Shown here piece by piece: positions 31,274-42,772 of a stretch of 64,000 nt of DNA. A model generated the notes under the pieces. It did no database searches. It had not been told where the DNA came from and saw only the letters and a list, made by a program, of their open reading frames with translations. Every line of letters starts with the position of its first letter. Position 1 is the stretch's first letter. Made by a program: the position numbers and the translations under genes. Source of the DNA: Aphanomyces cochlioides (lineage: Eukaryota; Oomycota; Saprolegniomycetes; Saprolegniales; Verrucalvaceae); NCBI GenBank assembly GCA_019828595.1, contig JAHQRK010000040.1, positions 62,001-126,000 of the forward strand. The letters are read 5' to 3'.

Positions 31274-32303
31274 TCAAGGATTTGGCGCATCAAACAATCC
31301 GTCCTTGAAATGAATAAAAATGTTGTGAAGAACAACACAAGCGGTAATGTTCTCGACTGTCCTTGAAAGGGACTTTTCATTCATGACTGACTTGAGGATT
31401 CGAAACCGTTCCTTCAGCCTCCCAAAAGAGCACTCAACCACCATTCTAGTAGACGACAGCTTGTAGTTGAACCTTTTTTGCAGTTTGTTCAATCGACCGC
31501 CTTCCTCGTGAGGAAGAAAGGGGGTTATAAGCCAGGGAAAGAGAGCATAGCCAGAGTCACCGATTATGTAGCAACCCAAGGGGATATTATTGCGAATTGT
31601 TCGTCCAAAGAGAGATGCCTTCCAAGTCTTCTTGTCTGAGTACGAGCCTGGTCGGATATCAATTGATATAAAACGTTGATGAGCATCGACAACGCCTTGC
31701 AGGTTAAATGATGGATCCCCATTGCGATTATAGAACCCGTCATAATCTTTAGGTCTTTGAATATCGATGAGAGTGCCATCGACTGCTCCAACAGCGCCAC
31801 GCATCCCTTGTTTCGACTCAAATCCAGCCTCTAAGTCTGCCCATGATTCGTTCGACGTCGGCAAATGTGTCCATTGTCTTGCCATCTTGACAAGAACACC
31901 CGTGAGCAATGATACTATCTCAATACACCATGACCCCAAATGCAGCTGCAGTCTCTCGGTAGCCACCTTGGGAGCCCAAAAAGTAGAGAAGCACGGCCAC
32001 CCTTTTCTCAAATGAATGCCTTTGAGGTCGAAATGTTTGATAGAGCATGCTTGATCTCATTAGCTCAACCAGTTTCGTGAATGTAGCCTGGCTGCATCGT
32101 AAATTGTCCAAGAACCATTTATCGAACTGAGTGTTGCCAAGCATGTAGTCAAAGTTAATTTGTGTGACCGTCAAAACATTGTACTTGTCGCTTCTGGTAG
32201 TGTTTACTTGAGCAACCATAGCAACACACACTGCGGCTAACGCAGTCACAACTGAGGAAACCACAAGTCGAATGTCCACCATCAAGCTTGCGTGCACGTT
32301 CAC
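31274..32303 (-). pseudogene. HARBI1-like transposase of the third Harbinger, frameshifted
   Basis: The N-terminal part (about 31945-32303) ends ETAAAFGV, then the frame is lost. The C-terminal part resumes as WCIEIVSLLTGVLVKMARQW and continues to 31274. The catalytic residues are all readable: VGAVDGTLIDI, YIIGDSGYALFPW and VVECSFGRLKERF. A single-base insertion near 31945 explains the break better than an intron, since no acceptor fits. HILHN-like AVVLHNIF is present near the end. Otherwise the coding sequence is well preserved. Confidence 0.75.
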
Positions 32304-32517
32304 CGACCAGAAAGTGAATTTTCTTTTTTCGTGGTCCGGATATGGCTGGTCGATATTTCATTTACAGGAATGAATGATTTCTATGACGTTGTGCGACCAG
32401 CTTCGGAGGAGCTTTTCCTTTTGTAAAATCAAACGCAAAAACAGAAGCGTGATTTCTCATAATGCAACTTTCGTTGGAAAATATTCTGTCGTATGGCAAA
32501 AAGTACAGAAGGATAAT

Positions 32518-32585
32518 AGGGGGAATCAGTTTAAAAGAATCCGGATTTTGATTTTGAGTTATTGCGTGAAACCAAAATCAAATAT
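32518..32585. repeat. Fold-back repeat shared with 18472-18537
   Basis: About 65 bp, nearly identical to the copy at 18472. It contains a hairpin formed by ATTTTGATTTTG and CAAAATCAAAT, bracketed here by CCGG on both sides. A diverged version is at about 29949. It may be an element end or a snap-back repeat. Confidence 0.5.
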
Positions 32586-32946
32586 ACCGGTAATAAAGTA
32601 CCTTGACTTTTGCATTCCACTGTTCAAACGGGGAATCTATTACTTAAGGCTCTAACGCAACACGTAAGTACGAGACTAAGTACGAGAGTAATTTTTACAT
32701 ACAAACGTCAAGTCAACAAATGAGCAATTTTTATATACTTTATCCAAGTACAAAATTAGCAATTTTTATATACTTTATCCAAGTACAAAATGAGCAATTT
32801 GAGAAAAGTTCGTTCATAGTAGTCAGCACTTCCAACCAACATCAACTCATTTGACCACTCAAGGTTGTATTGCCCCATATCCATGGCAAATATCCATTTG
32901 TCAATTATTTGGTGTGTTGCTCAATACTCGGTGTCATATTTTGTCA

Positions 32947-32999
32947 CAACTGCCACGTCCAGCATCATCGTGCACCCATGATGCTGGACGTGGCAGTTG
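32947..32999. repeat. Perfect 22-bp-arm palindrome in the Helitron 5' region
   Basis: Arms beginning CAACTGCCACGTCC (32947-32968) and ending GGACGTGGCAGTTG (32978-32999) pair fully around a 9-nt loop. Helitron 2 keeps only the right arm, having lost about 150 bp that contained the left arm. Confidence 0.85.
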
Positions 33000-33711
33000 T
33001 CGATAATATTAATAATCATTCCACATACAAAATGAAAATATTGTCCTACTATTTAAAATAATACCTGCCAAAGACGAGATGAATGGCAGTTGGGTTTTTC
33101 TGGGACGATGCAAGGTGAGATGCATGTCTTAGGATAGCTTCACTCGGGCAGAAAAGGCCGCTGAATAAGCGGTCAACACACTGTGCAGTAGGGTGACGAG
33201 CCCTTTCTGCCAATTTAAGCCATACCCTGGCCAGAGGCTTGGACTACGAAAGGCGAATTCCGACGCGATATGCGAATGTTACGAAGTAGGGCCTTTTTGG
33301 CTCGAAATACCGGACATTTTCATAGAGCAGCCAGGGACATTTAAAACGTGTGTTTTTACTGTATTTTCATATTGACTTTGGACGAGTAAATCCTCTCCCC
33401 ATAGTTCAACTTTTTACAGTAAGGGGACAATGTGTAACGTTGGTTACCACTATTGCAACTGATGGTGCTACTTTTTTTGACGGAGTACCACTGTTGATAG
33501 TGGGCCTACGGCGAGTAGATTGAAACACTTCAGGGGTGTTTCATGATACTTAGCAGGTGTATTACCCAGTATCAAAGTTTCAACTCATTGGATGTACGAG
33601 TTCAATACGCGATATTAAACAAAGTGATGTTTAATAAATACCGCGAACTCTGTACGATTTATGAAAGAAATGAGTAGTATTTTCTGGCAAACCACATTAT
33701 GTTAAGCTTAA

Positions 33712-34494
33712 GTGGCGGGACACATATCCACAGTATTTTTACGATCCAATCACATTATCATTTTTGTGTTGATGTTTTTGTATGAACATTTGTCTGACGC
33801 AGTTTTCTGCGTAGAAAATAACAACTACTCGGCCTCTAAGAAAGGCAAAGGCAATGGCAATCATGACAATGACAATCAAGGACATGCGATCGATAACTCC
33901 GAACCTGGCAAGCAAGCAGAGCGGAATGAAGTGCATACTACCGAACAAGAGTCTGCATCAACTGGAGCTAATGGCTGGGCTGTGGATGACGATGCTTTGA
34001 ATCAGAGCAATATTAACGACGAGGCGGCTATGAGAAAGGCCAAGAAGGCGGAGTACAACAAACGTGCTCGCGAAAAGAAACGGCAAGCTCTCCTAAAGGC
34101 GGAGTACAACAATCGTGCTCACGAAAAGAAACGGCAAGCTCTCCTAAAGGCGGAGTACAACGATCGTGCTCGCGAAAAGAAACGGCATGCTATCGTGGAA
34201 GACTTCGACAAAGAGGTGGCTATGAAAAGATCCAAGAAGGCGGAATACAACAAACGTGCTCGCGAAATAATGCACAACACTGAGGTTGCGAATCAAGGGC
34301 GGGGTGCCATCATTTTGCACCATACGGACATGGATAAGAGCGACGAAGAGGAACCAAGGAGGGAGAAGACGGAATCCATTATCACGCTCAAAGTGACCAT
34401 CATCTCAAGATTCTGGCAACTCAGGAGCAAGAAGATCGCGAGCGCACAGTTGACAATCGAAGGATCTATTCTGCGCTACAACCTAACCGTATGA
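33712..34494 (+). CDS. Helitron accessory protein with KAEYN repeats
   Basis: A 260-residue frame that overlaps the Rep start by 4 nt (ATGA). After a hydrophobic N-terminus (IIIFVLMFLYEHL) and a low-complexity stretch it has four tandem copies of a 17-residue unit, consensus AEYNxRAREKKRQALLK, the last one diverged and spaced. Arg/Lys-rich repeats of this kind precede the zinc finger in many Helitron Rep proteins and may bind DNA. The overlap suggests this was originally the N-terminus of one Rep polyprotein, now in a different frame, or a translationally coupled partner. No function is assigned. Confidence 0.55.
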   Translation: MAGHISTVFLRSNHIIIFVLMFLYEHLSDAVFCVENNNYSASKKGKGNGNHDNDNQGHAIDNSEPGKQAERNEVHTTEQESASTGANGWAVDDDALNQSNINDEAAMRKAKKAEYNKRAREKKRQALLKAEYNNRAHEKKRQALLKAEYNDRAREKKRHAIVEDFDKEVAMKRSKKAEYNKRAREIMHNTEVANQGRGAIILHHTDMDKSDEEEPRREKTESIITLKVTIISRFWQLRSKKIASAQLTIEGSILRYNLTV

Positions 34495-37400
34495 ATGAAG
34501 GAGGTGAAGAAGAAACCAAGGAAGAAGATATTTCCGATGGAAATGTGGATTGCAACACTGACAATCAATTACTTGCCTTGGCAAATGCTGATCCTCCGCT
34601 AAACGTGGATGTGGATTTGATTGATGTACCTCCTCGCGAGCAAGGATTAAGTCTCCGGAATAAACTCAAGGGTCGCCCGAAGAAGAAGAGTGGTCACAAC
34701 AGTGCACGCGTCAGTTTCGACGACTTCGATGAATCATTGGTGCCTCTTCATACTATTGAGCAGCGTTCGATTTGCCGCCATTGCGAAGCGAATATTTGGC
34801 CAGGCGAAGAAAAGGACTGCTGCGGTGGAGGCACTCGAGTGCTGCCTGTTGCTACCTGGCCTGACACACCCGAGTTTCGCGAATACATTGCTTTGTTCAA
34901 AACCAGAGGGTTTGTCAATAACACTCGCCGGTACAACGCCCTCTTTGCCTTTACATCTATTGGTACCCAAGAAATTATTCACGGCAACGGTGGGCCGAGA
35001 TCTTATACAATCCAAGGCGCTTTGCATCATTTGATTGGACCACTGTTGCCTGCGGACGAAGAACAAGCCAGTTACGCCCAGATCTACATTACGGATCCTG
35101 AAACGCAAGCAAGCATACGACGAAGAATGCTTGGGGGAAATCTTAATGTGTCAACTGAGACGAAAATCCAGCGTCTACTACTACAGCACAACGCGTTCAC
35201 CCAGCTGTACAAGCATGCGAAGGATATTCCAAAGGATGACGACATGAGAATTGTGCTCACTGCTCAGCCTCGAAGCAACAGCCGAACGCATAACCTTCCT
35301 ACGTGTTCTGAAATCGCTGTTCTTTTTTCAGAAACGTCCAAGTCAGGGCGTCATATCTTACTGCATGGTATTGATGGCCCCGTACTCAGCGAAGTTCAGC
35401 GAAACTATCACGTTGGTAAACATGTGCGTTTGGATCGACAACCTGGGGAACAACGCTTATTTCGCATTAAGGAATTTCATTCGGCATATGACCCGCTTCA
35501 ATACCCTTTGCTCTTTCCCACTGGGACTTTGGGGTGGTCGTTTGACAACAAGAGCGGTCGCAATCATGAAAACGTGAGTTTGAACGATTATGCTCGGTAC
35601 CATTTGTACGAGCGCGGTGCATTCTCTCCATTACATGCCAGCGGACCTCTATTTCCAGTGTTTGCAGTCGACAATTTTGCAAAGGTGGAAAACCAAAGGC
35701 TTCGATATATTCGTGACCAAACCAACAACCTCCGCAGCGACACGTACCGCGCACTTCATGACGCTGTTTCGCATGATGTGGACCTCAAAAGCATTGGAAA
35801 AAGGACTGTTTTGCCGTCATCTTACACGGGTGGACCTCGGTACATGAGACAACGTTACCTTGATGCCATGGCAATTGTTCGCAAGTTCGGTCGACCAGCT
35901 GTGACATGCAATCCAAAGTGGGTTGAAATCGACAGGGAGCTGGAATTGGCGAAAGACGACTATGGATTTAAACGATCTCCAGCTGATCGACCTGACTTAG
36001 TGACGCGCATGTTCCGTCTCAAGCTCTTAGCCATTGAAGCCATGCTGTACAAGGGGGAAGTTTTGGGTCGACAAGCTGCGTGTGTTCGTGTTGTCGAATT
36101 CCAAAAGCGTGGTCTGCCTCATGCCCATATGTTGGTCATATTCACTGGGGACGACAAAATCAAGACAGCTGCCGATATTGACAGTATTATCAGTGCAGAA
36201 ATCCCCGACAAGGAAAAGAATCCAAGACTGCATGAAATTGTTACAACCTGCATGATTCACAAATGCGGCGACCGATGCCTGGAAAACGGGAAGTGCAAGA
36301 AAAACTTTCCAAAAGCATACTGCAACGAAACATCAGAAGGCAGTGATGGATATCCACTCTACCGTCGTCGCCGCTCTTCGGCAGAGCGGCCCTCTGAGTA
36401 TACCAACCAATATGTTATTCCGTACTGCCCAACGTTGAGTGCCATGTTCGACTGCCACATCAATGTCGAGGCGTGTACAAGTATATCTGCAGTCAAGTAA
36501 GTACCTGTACAAGTACATCTACAAGGGCTCAGACCGCTCAAATTTTCAAGTTGAGTCCGGCGAACTTGACGAAATCAAGCAATACCAAGATGCCCGCTAT
36601 GTATCGTGCTGTGAGGCCCTCACACGCATTTTCTCTTTCGACATGTTCAAACGATCTCACGCTGTCGAGAACCTCGAAATACACTTGGAAGGTGAACAAG
36701 TTGTATGCATTCCTACCGACCGCCCGATGAGCCCTCAGGAATTGGCAAGGAGGAACCGGACGAAACTCACCGCGTTTTTTGAACTGTGCCGTGAAAACAG
36801 TGATTCACAAGCACTTGCGCGTGAATGTCTGTACCATGATATCCCCGAGCATTTCGTATGGAACAAAAAGCTCCGCAAGTGGACATCACGTAAAAGGGGT
36901 GGTGATCGTATGATCGGGAGGATGCTGACGGTGTCACCCCGCTCGGGAGACTGTTTTTTTATGCGACTGCTCTTATGCTACCGACGAGGTCCGACATCGC
37001 ACGAAGATTTGCGAACCGTCAATGGCGTGGTTCATCAGACGTTCAAGTCAGCCGCACTTGCCCTTGGCTTTCTTGAAAATGACGAGGAATGGCTAACCTG
37101 CATGCGAGAAGCAACTGAAACAGCAACTCCCTATGAGCTCCGAACACTTTTTGTCAGTATTCTGATTCACTGTGAACCTGCGGACGCACGAGGGCTATGG
37201 AACAAATTCGAAGATGAAATGAGGCAAGATTTTCACCGCATGTACCCCGACGATTCTCAAAAATCTACAGCTTTCGCAATTCAGGCTTTATCAAGATGCC
37301 TCGAGTCGAATGCATCAAGCTTGGATCGTTTTCCGGAGCTTCCACAGCTTGCACATTTCGAACAATATTTTGCTCTTGAGGAAACAAACAGGGGCCGTCA

Positions 37401-38923
37401 ATCCAACCGATTAGTGGCTATGGAATCTTCGCACAACCAAGAACAAATCCAAGGCATTTTGGAAGGCAAGTCTACGATGACCGAAGAGCACGAGGTCTTC
37501 TACAACGACGTTATGAGCGAGATTACGAAGGAAAGTACTGTTCGAAGAGGCAAAGTATATTTTCTCGAAGGTGAGGGCGGCTCAGGGAAGACGTTCATCT
37601 CAAACATTTTACTGGCTCAAGTGCGCTCAATGAACAAAATTGCCTTGGCTGTTGCTTCGTCCGGACTTGCTGCTGAATTTGATCGGAGGTACAACTGCGC
37701 ATTCGAGATTCTGTCTTCCAAGATCATTGCACGAGCTTAGCCGATGTGACGTTCGGAAGCAGTCACATCTTGCGGAACTTTTACGTCTCACAGAACTTAT
37801 CATTTGGGACGAGTGTTCGATGATGCACAAGTATGCTGTGGAGGCCGTTGATCACATGCTACAAGATTTGATGGACAACGCGCTTCCTTTTGGTGGAAAG
37901 GTCGTCATATTCTCGGGCGACTTCAAGCAAATGCTTCCAGTCATTTTGAAGGGCACACCTGGGCTAATCCTCGAAGCATGCTTGAAGAACAGCTACCTTT
38001 GGAGAAATATCGCACAGTTTCATCTGACGGTGAACATGAGGTTGACCAACAACAACTCAGAGAGTGTTCGAGAGTTTGCTGCATTGCTCAAGTCTATTGG
38101 TCATGGAACATACCCCACATGTACCGAACTCGGTGCCGATTACATTCGACTACCTGATGATTTGACGATTCCATACAAGTCGCCTGATGATTTGGGGTCA
38201 TTTTTACACAGCGTCTATCAAGACATGAACAACCTGCGCATCAATGCACTTAGATCGTACTTTGGATGTCGAGCTATCCTTGCACCCAAACATAGTGTTG
38301 TTGCTGACATCAACACAACACTTCTTGAGCGACTCACTTCCGACTGCGAAATGACATATTTGTCCGCCGATTCTGTTGCTGACAAACCCAACTCGGACAC
38401 AAATGCATGCGAGTTCCCCATCGAGTTTCTGAATTCTATAGACATCAACAACTTCCCCAGCCACAAGTTGCATTTGAAAGTTGGTTGCCCCATTATTCTG
38501 CTTCGTAATTTGTGTACTTCGGAAGGCATGTGCAACGGAACACGTTTAATTGTTCTTGAGCTGAAAACACGATGTATCAAGGCTCAAATTATGAACGGCT
38601 CCCACTCGAACAAGATCGTTTACATTCCCCGAACTACTACAATTCACGATAGTGAGCAAAACAATTACCCATTTGAGCTACGCAGAAGACAATTTCCTGT
38701 TCAAGTTGCCTTTGCAATGACGATTCACAAGGCTCAAGGTCAAACGATTTCTCACGTGGGCGTCTACCTTCCAGAACCCGTCTTCTCGCATGGACAGCTT
38801 TACGTCGCCATGTCAAGAGCCCAAGCAAAAGGCAACATTAAGTTTTTGGTCGCCAATGGACAGTACGATGGACTGCCTGGAATCTACACGAAAAACATTG
38901 TGTATCAAGAAACATTACAATAG
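34491..38923 (+). pseudogene. Helitron RepHel (HUH nuclease plus PIF1 helicase), copy 1, two frameshifts
   Basis: 34491-36500 holds a zinc-finger block (ICRHCEANIWPGEEKDCCGGG), the Helitron_like_N domain and the HUH motif RGLPHAHMLVIF. It stops right after NVEACTSISAVK. The next frame begins in the overlap and carries KYLYKYIYKG, the tyrosine motif of the nuclease. An AAGT duplication (36495-36502) causes the break. The helicase follows (36500-37740, Walker A EGEGGSGKTF). A 2-nt loss near 37673, compared with Helitron 2, ends this frame, and the rest is in another frame to 38923 (IIWDECSMMHK, FAMTIHKAQGQT, YVAMSRA). The enzyme would be inactive as it stands. Confidence 0.9.
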
Positions 38924-39393
38924 GCAGGACTCCATAAAACTTCATCCATAACTAACAAACGTTATCATGTTCTTACAAATATATACACTGTGTTGTTGTG
39001 GAATTGCCGTGACTTCCTGGATCAAGTCCAATTGCATCGTACCGATGAATTGGACGATAAATCCTCGAGATTAGCTAACCCCAAACTACGCACCTTATAC
39101 TTAGATTCAACGTTACAGTATTACAAGAGGAAGAAGTACGTGGTTGTCAACCAACGATGACCTCGATCTACTCATCGATCGCACAGATTGTGCAATCTGA
39201 ACTTGGGTATATGATTTATCTCCTGACGAAAAAAACATATTCGTCAGTCAACAGTAGCCAATCAGAATCCTCAGCGTTAACTTATTTTTTTACTTCGAAC
39301 TGGGCCTGAATCAAATTCAAAATTCATAGTATGGCTTCAAACGTTTCATGTGTGTGATCAAATCTTTGTTATTTCCAAAGCAAAACGCTCCAC

Positions 39394-39411
39394 CCAGGGG
39401 CGTAGCCCTGG
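39394..39411 (+). other. Helitron 1 terminal hairpin
   Basis: Six-base-pair stem CCAGGG/CCCTGG with loop GCGTAG, followed by CCTCACC and the terminal CTAG. This is the termination signal for rolling-circle transposition in known Helitrons. Confidence 0.85.
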
Positions 39412-39797
39412 CCTCACCCTAGTCTATTACTTAAGGCTCTAACGCAACACGTAAGTACGAGACTAAGTACGAGAGTAATTTTTACATACAAACGTCAAGT
39501 CAACAAATGAGCAATTTTTATATACTTTATCCGAGTACAAAATGAGCAATTTTTACATACAAACGCCAAGTAAAAAAAAAGAGTAATTTGAGACAAGTTC
39601 GTTCATGCACCCATGATGCTGGACGTGGCAGTTGTCGATAATATTAATAATCATTCCACATACAAAATGAAAATATTGTCCTACTATTTAAAATAATACC
39701 TGCCAAAGACGAGATGAATGGCAGTTGGGTTTTTCTGGGACAATGCAAGGTGAGATGCATGTCTTAGGATAGCTTCACACGTACTGCCCAACGTTGA

Positions 39798-42284
39798 GTG
39801 CCATGTTCGACTGCCACATCAATGTCGAGGCGTGTACAAGTATATCTGCAGTCAAGTAAGTACCTGTACAAGTACATCTACAAGGGCTCAGACCGCTCAA
39901 ATTTTCAAGTTGAGTCCGGCGAACTTGACGAAATCAAGCAATACCAAGATGCCCGCTATGTATCGTGCTGTGAGGCCCTCACACGCATTTTCTCTTTCGA
40001 CATGTTCAAACGATCTCACGCTGTCGAGAACCTCGAAATACACTTGGAAGGTGAACAAGTTGTATGCATTCCTACCGACCGCCCGATGAGCCCTCAGGAA
40101 TTGGCAAGGAGGAACCGGACGAAACTCACCGCGTTTTTTGAACTGTGCCGTGAAAACAGTGATTCACAAGCACTTGCGCGTGAATGTCTGTACCATGATA
40201 TCCCCGAGCATTTCGTATGGAACAAAAAGCTCCGCAAGTGGACATCACGTAAAAGGGGTGGTGATCGTATGATCGGGAGGATGCTGACGGTGTCACCCCG
40301 CTCGGGAGACTGTTTTTTTATGCGACTGCTCTTATGCTACCGACGAGGTCCGACATCGCACGAAGATTTGCGAACCGTCAATGGCGTGGTTCATCAGACG
40401 TTCAAGTCAGCCGCACTTGCCCTTGGCTTTCTTGAAAATGACGAGGAATGGCTAACCTGCATGCGAGAAGCAACTGAAACAGCAACTCCCTATGAGCTCC
40501 GAACACTTTTTGTCAGTATTCTGATTCACTGTGAACCTGCGGACGCACGAGGGCTATGGAACAAATTCGAAGATGAAATGAGGCAAGATTTTCACCGCAT
40601 GTACCCCGACGATTCTCAAAAATCTACAGCTTTCGCAATTCAGGCTTTATCAAGATGCCTCGAGTCGAATGCATCAAGCTTGGATCGTTTTCCGGAGCTT
40701 CCACAGCTTGCACATTTCGAACAATATTTTGCTCTTGAGGAAACAAACAGGGGCCGTCAATCCAACCGATTAGTGGCTATGGAATCTTCGCACAACCAAG
40801 AACAAATCCAAGGCATTTTGGAAGGCAAGTCTACGATGACCGAAGAGCACGAGGTCTTCTACAACGACGTTATGAGCGAGATTACGAAGGAAAGTACTGT
40901 TCGAAGAGGCAAAGTATATTTTCTCGAAGGTGAGGGCGGCTCAGGGAAGACGTTCATCTCAAACATTTTACTGGCTCAAGTGCGCTCAATGAACAAAATT
41001 GCCTTGGCTGTTGCTTCGTCCGGACTTGCTGCTCTGAATTTGATCGGAGGTACAACTGCGCATTCGAGATTCTGTCTTCCAAGATCATTGCACGAGCTTA
41101 GCCGATGTGACGTTCGGAAGCAGTCACATCTTGCGGAACTTTTACGTCTCACAGAACTTATCATTTGGGACGAGTGTTCGATGATGCACAAGTATGCTGT
41201 GGAGGCCGTTGATCACATGCTACAAGATTTGATGGACAACGCGCTTCCTTTTGGTGGAAAGGTCGTCATATTCTCGGGCGACTTCAAGCAAATGCTTCCA
41301 GTCATTTTGAAGGGCACACCTGGGCTAATCCTCGAAGCATGCTTGAAGAACAGCTACCTTTGGAGAAATATCGCACAGTTTCATCTGACGGTGAACATGA
41401 GGTTGACCAACAACAACTCAGAGAGTGTTCGAGAGTTTGCTGCATTGCTCAAGTCTATTGGTCATGGAACATACCCCACATGTACCGAACTCGGTGCCGA
41501 TTACATTCGACTACCTGATGATTTGACGATTCCATACAAGTCGCCTGATGATTTGGGGTCATTTTTACACAGCGTCTATCAAGACATGAACAACCTGCGC
41601 ATCAATGCACTTAGATCGTACTTTGGATGTCGAGCTATCCTTGCACCCAAACATAGTGTTGTTGCTGACATCAACACAACACTTCTTGAGCGACTCACTT
41701 CCGACTGCGAAATGACATATTTGTCCGCCGATTCTGTTGCTGACAAACCCAACTCGGACACAAATGCATGCGAGTTCCCCATCGAGTTTCTGAATTCTAT
41801 AGACATCAACAACTTCCCCAGCCACAAGTTGCATTTGAAAGTTGGTTGCCCCATTATTCTGCTTCGTAATTTGTGTACTTCGGAAGGCATGTGCAACGGA
41901 ACACGTTTAATTGTTCTTGAGCTGAAAACACGATGTATCAAGGCTCAAATTATGAACGGCTCCCACTCGAACAAGATCGTTTACATTCCCCGAACTACTA
42001 CAATTCACGATAGTGAGCAAAACAATTACCCATTTGAGCTACGCAGAAGACAATTTCCTGTTCAAGTTGCCTTTGCAATGACGATTCACAAGGCTCAAGG
42101 TCAAACGATTTCTCACGTGGGCGTCTACCTTCCAGAACCCGTCTTCTCGCATGGACAGCTTTACGTCGCCATGTCAAGAGCCCAAGCAAAAGGCAACATT
42201 AAGTTTTTGGTCGCCAATGGACAGTACGATGGACTGCCTGGAATCTACACGAAAAACATTGTGTATCAAGAAACATTACAATAG
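39798..42284 (+). pseudogene. Helitron 2 helicase frame (828 aa), lacking the HUH part of Rep
   Basis: Open 828-residue frame: the tyrosine motif KYLYKYIYKG near the start, then a complete PIF1-like helicase with Walker A GEGGSGKTF, Walker B IIWDECSM, IFSGDFKQMLPVI, TVNMRLTNN, TIHKAQGQT and YVAMSRAQAKG. The HUH motif and zinc finger are deleted. The first 20 or so residues are in the shifted frame caused by the same AAGT duplication (39854-39861). Unlike copy 1 it has the two bases near 41035 that keep the helicase open. It could make a helicase without nuclease activity. Confidence 0.85.
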
Positions 42285-42754
42285 GCAGGACTCCATAAAA
42301 CTTCATCCATAACTAACAAACGTTATCATGTTCTTACAAATATATACACTGTGTTGTTGTGGAATTGCCGTGACTTCCTGGATCAAGTCCAATTGCATCG
42401 TACCGATGAATTGGACGATAAATCCTCGAGATTAGCTAACCCCAAACTACGCACCTTATACTTAGATTCAACGTTACAGTATTACAAGAGGAAGAAGTAC
42501 GTGGTTGTCAACCAACGATGACCTCGATCTACTCATCGATCGCACAGATTGTGCAATCTGAACTTGGGTATATGATTTATCTCCTGACGAAAAAAACATA
42601 TTCGTCAGTCAACAGTAGCCAATCAGAATCCTCAGCGTTAACTTATTTTTTTACTTCGAACTGGGCCTGAATCAAATTCAAAATTCATAGTATGGCTTCA
42701 AACGTTTCATGTGTGTGATCAAATCTTTGTTATTTCCAAAGCAAAACGCTCCAC

Positions 42755-42772
42755 CCAGGGGCGTAGCCCTGG
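42755..42772 (+). other. Helitron 2 terminal hairpin
   Basis: Identical to the Helitron 1 hairpin, 7 nt before the terminal CTAG. Confidence 0.85.

Larger units (their letters stand above)
29949..32515 (-). mobile_element. Third PIF/Harbinger-like element, decayed
   Basis: Defined by its two genes, a plus-strand accessory frame and a minus-strand DDE_Tnp_4 transposase, in the same arrangement as the other two Harbingers. I could not find matching inverted ends or a target duplication, so the limits are approximate. The transposase has a frameshift. Confidence 0.5.
32636..39422 (+). mobile_element. Helitron 1 (6787 bp)
   Basis: Starts TCTATTACTTAAGG directly after host A (GGGGAA|TC) and ends CTAG preceded by a hairpin, as canonical Helitrons do, with insertion between A and T and no target duplication. 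The stem-loop CCAGGG-GCGTAG-CCCTGG is at 39394-39411, 7 nt before CTAG. The undisturbed target GGGGAATCAAACTATTAATA is preserved at about 19462. It encodes an accessory repeat protein and a HUH Rep/PIF1-type helicase broken by two frameshifts. A second Helitron follows with no base between. Confidence 0.93.

Noticed and set aside
30107..32345. ATCCGGACCA-type inverted repeats as ends of the third Harbinger
   Set aside because: The match is only about 10 bp, lies inside the likely element, and has no target duplication.
32944..33002. Palindrome as a CRISPR-like or tRNA-like structure
   Set aside because: Single inverted repeat with no spacer array, anticodon or CCA features, in eukaryotic transposon DNA.
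33193..33660. Small open frames in the Helitron 5' region
   Set aside because: Short, without homology or conserved composition, and absent from Helitron 2.
36495..36530. GTAAGT at the Helitron frameshift as an intron donor
   Set aside because: The nearest acceptor would remove KYLYKYIYKG, the nuclease tyrosine motif, so a frameshift fits better.
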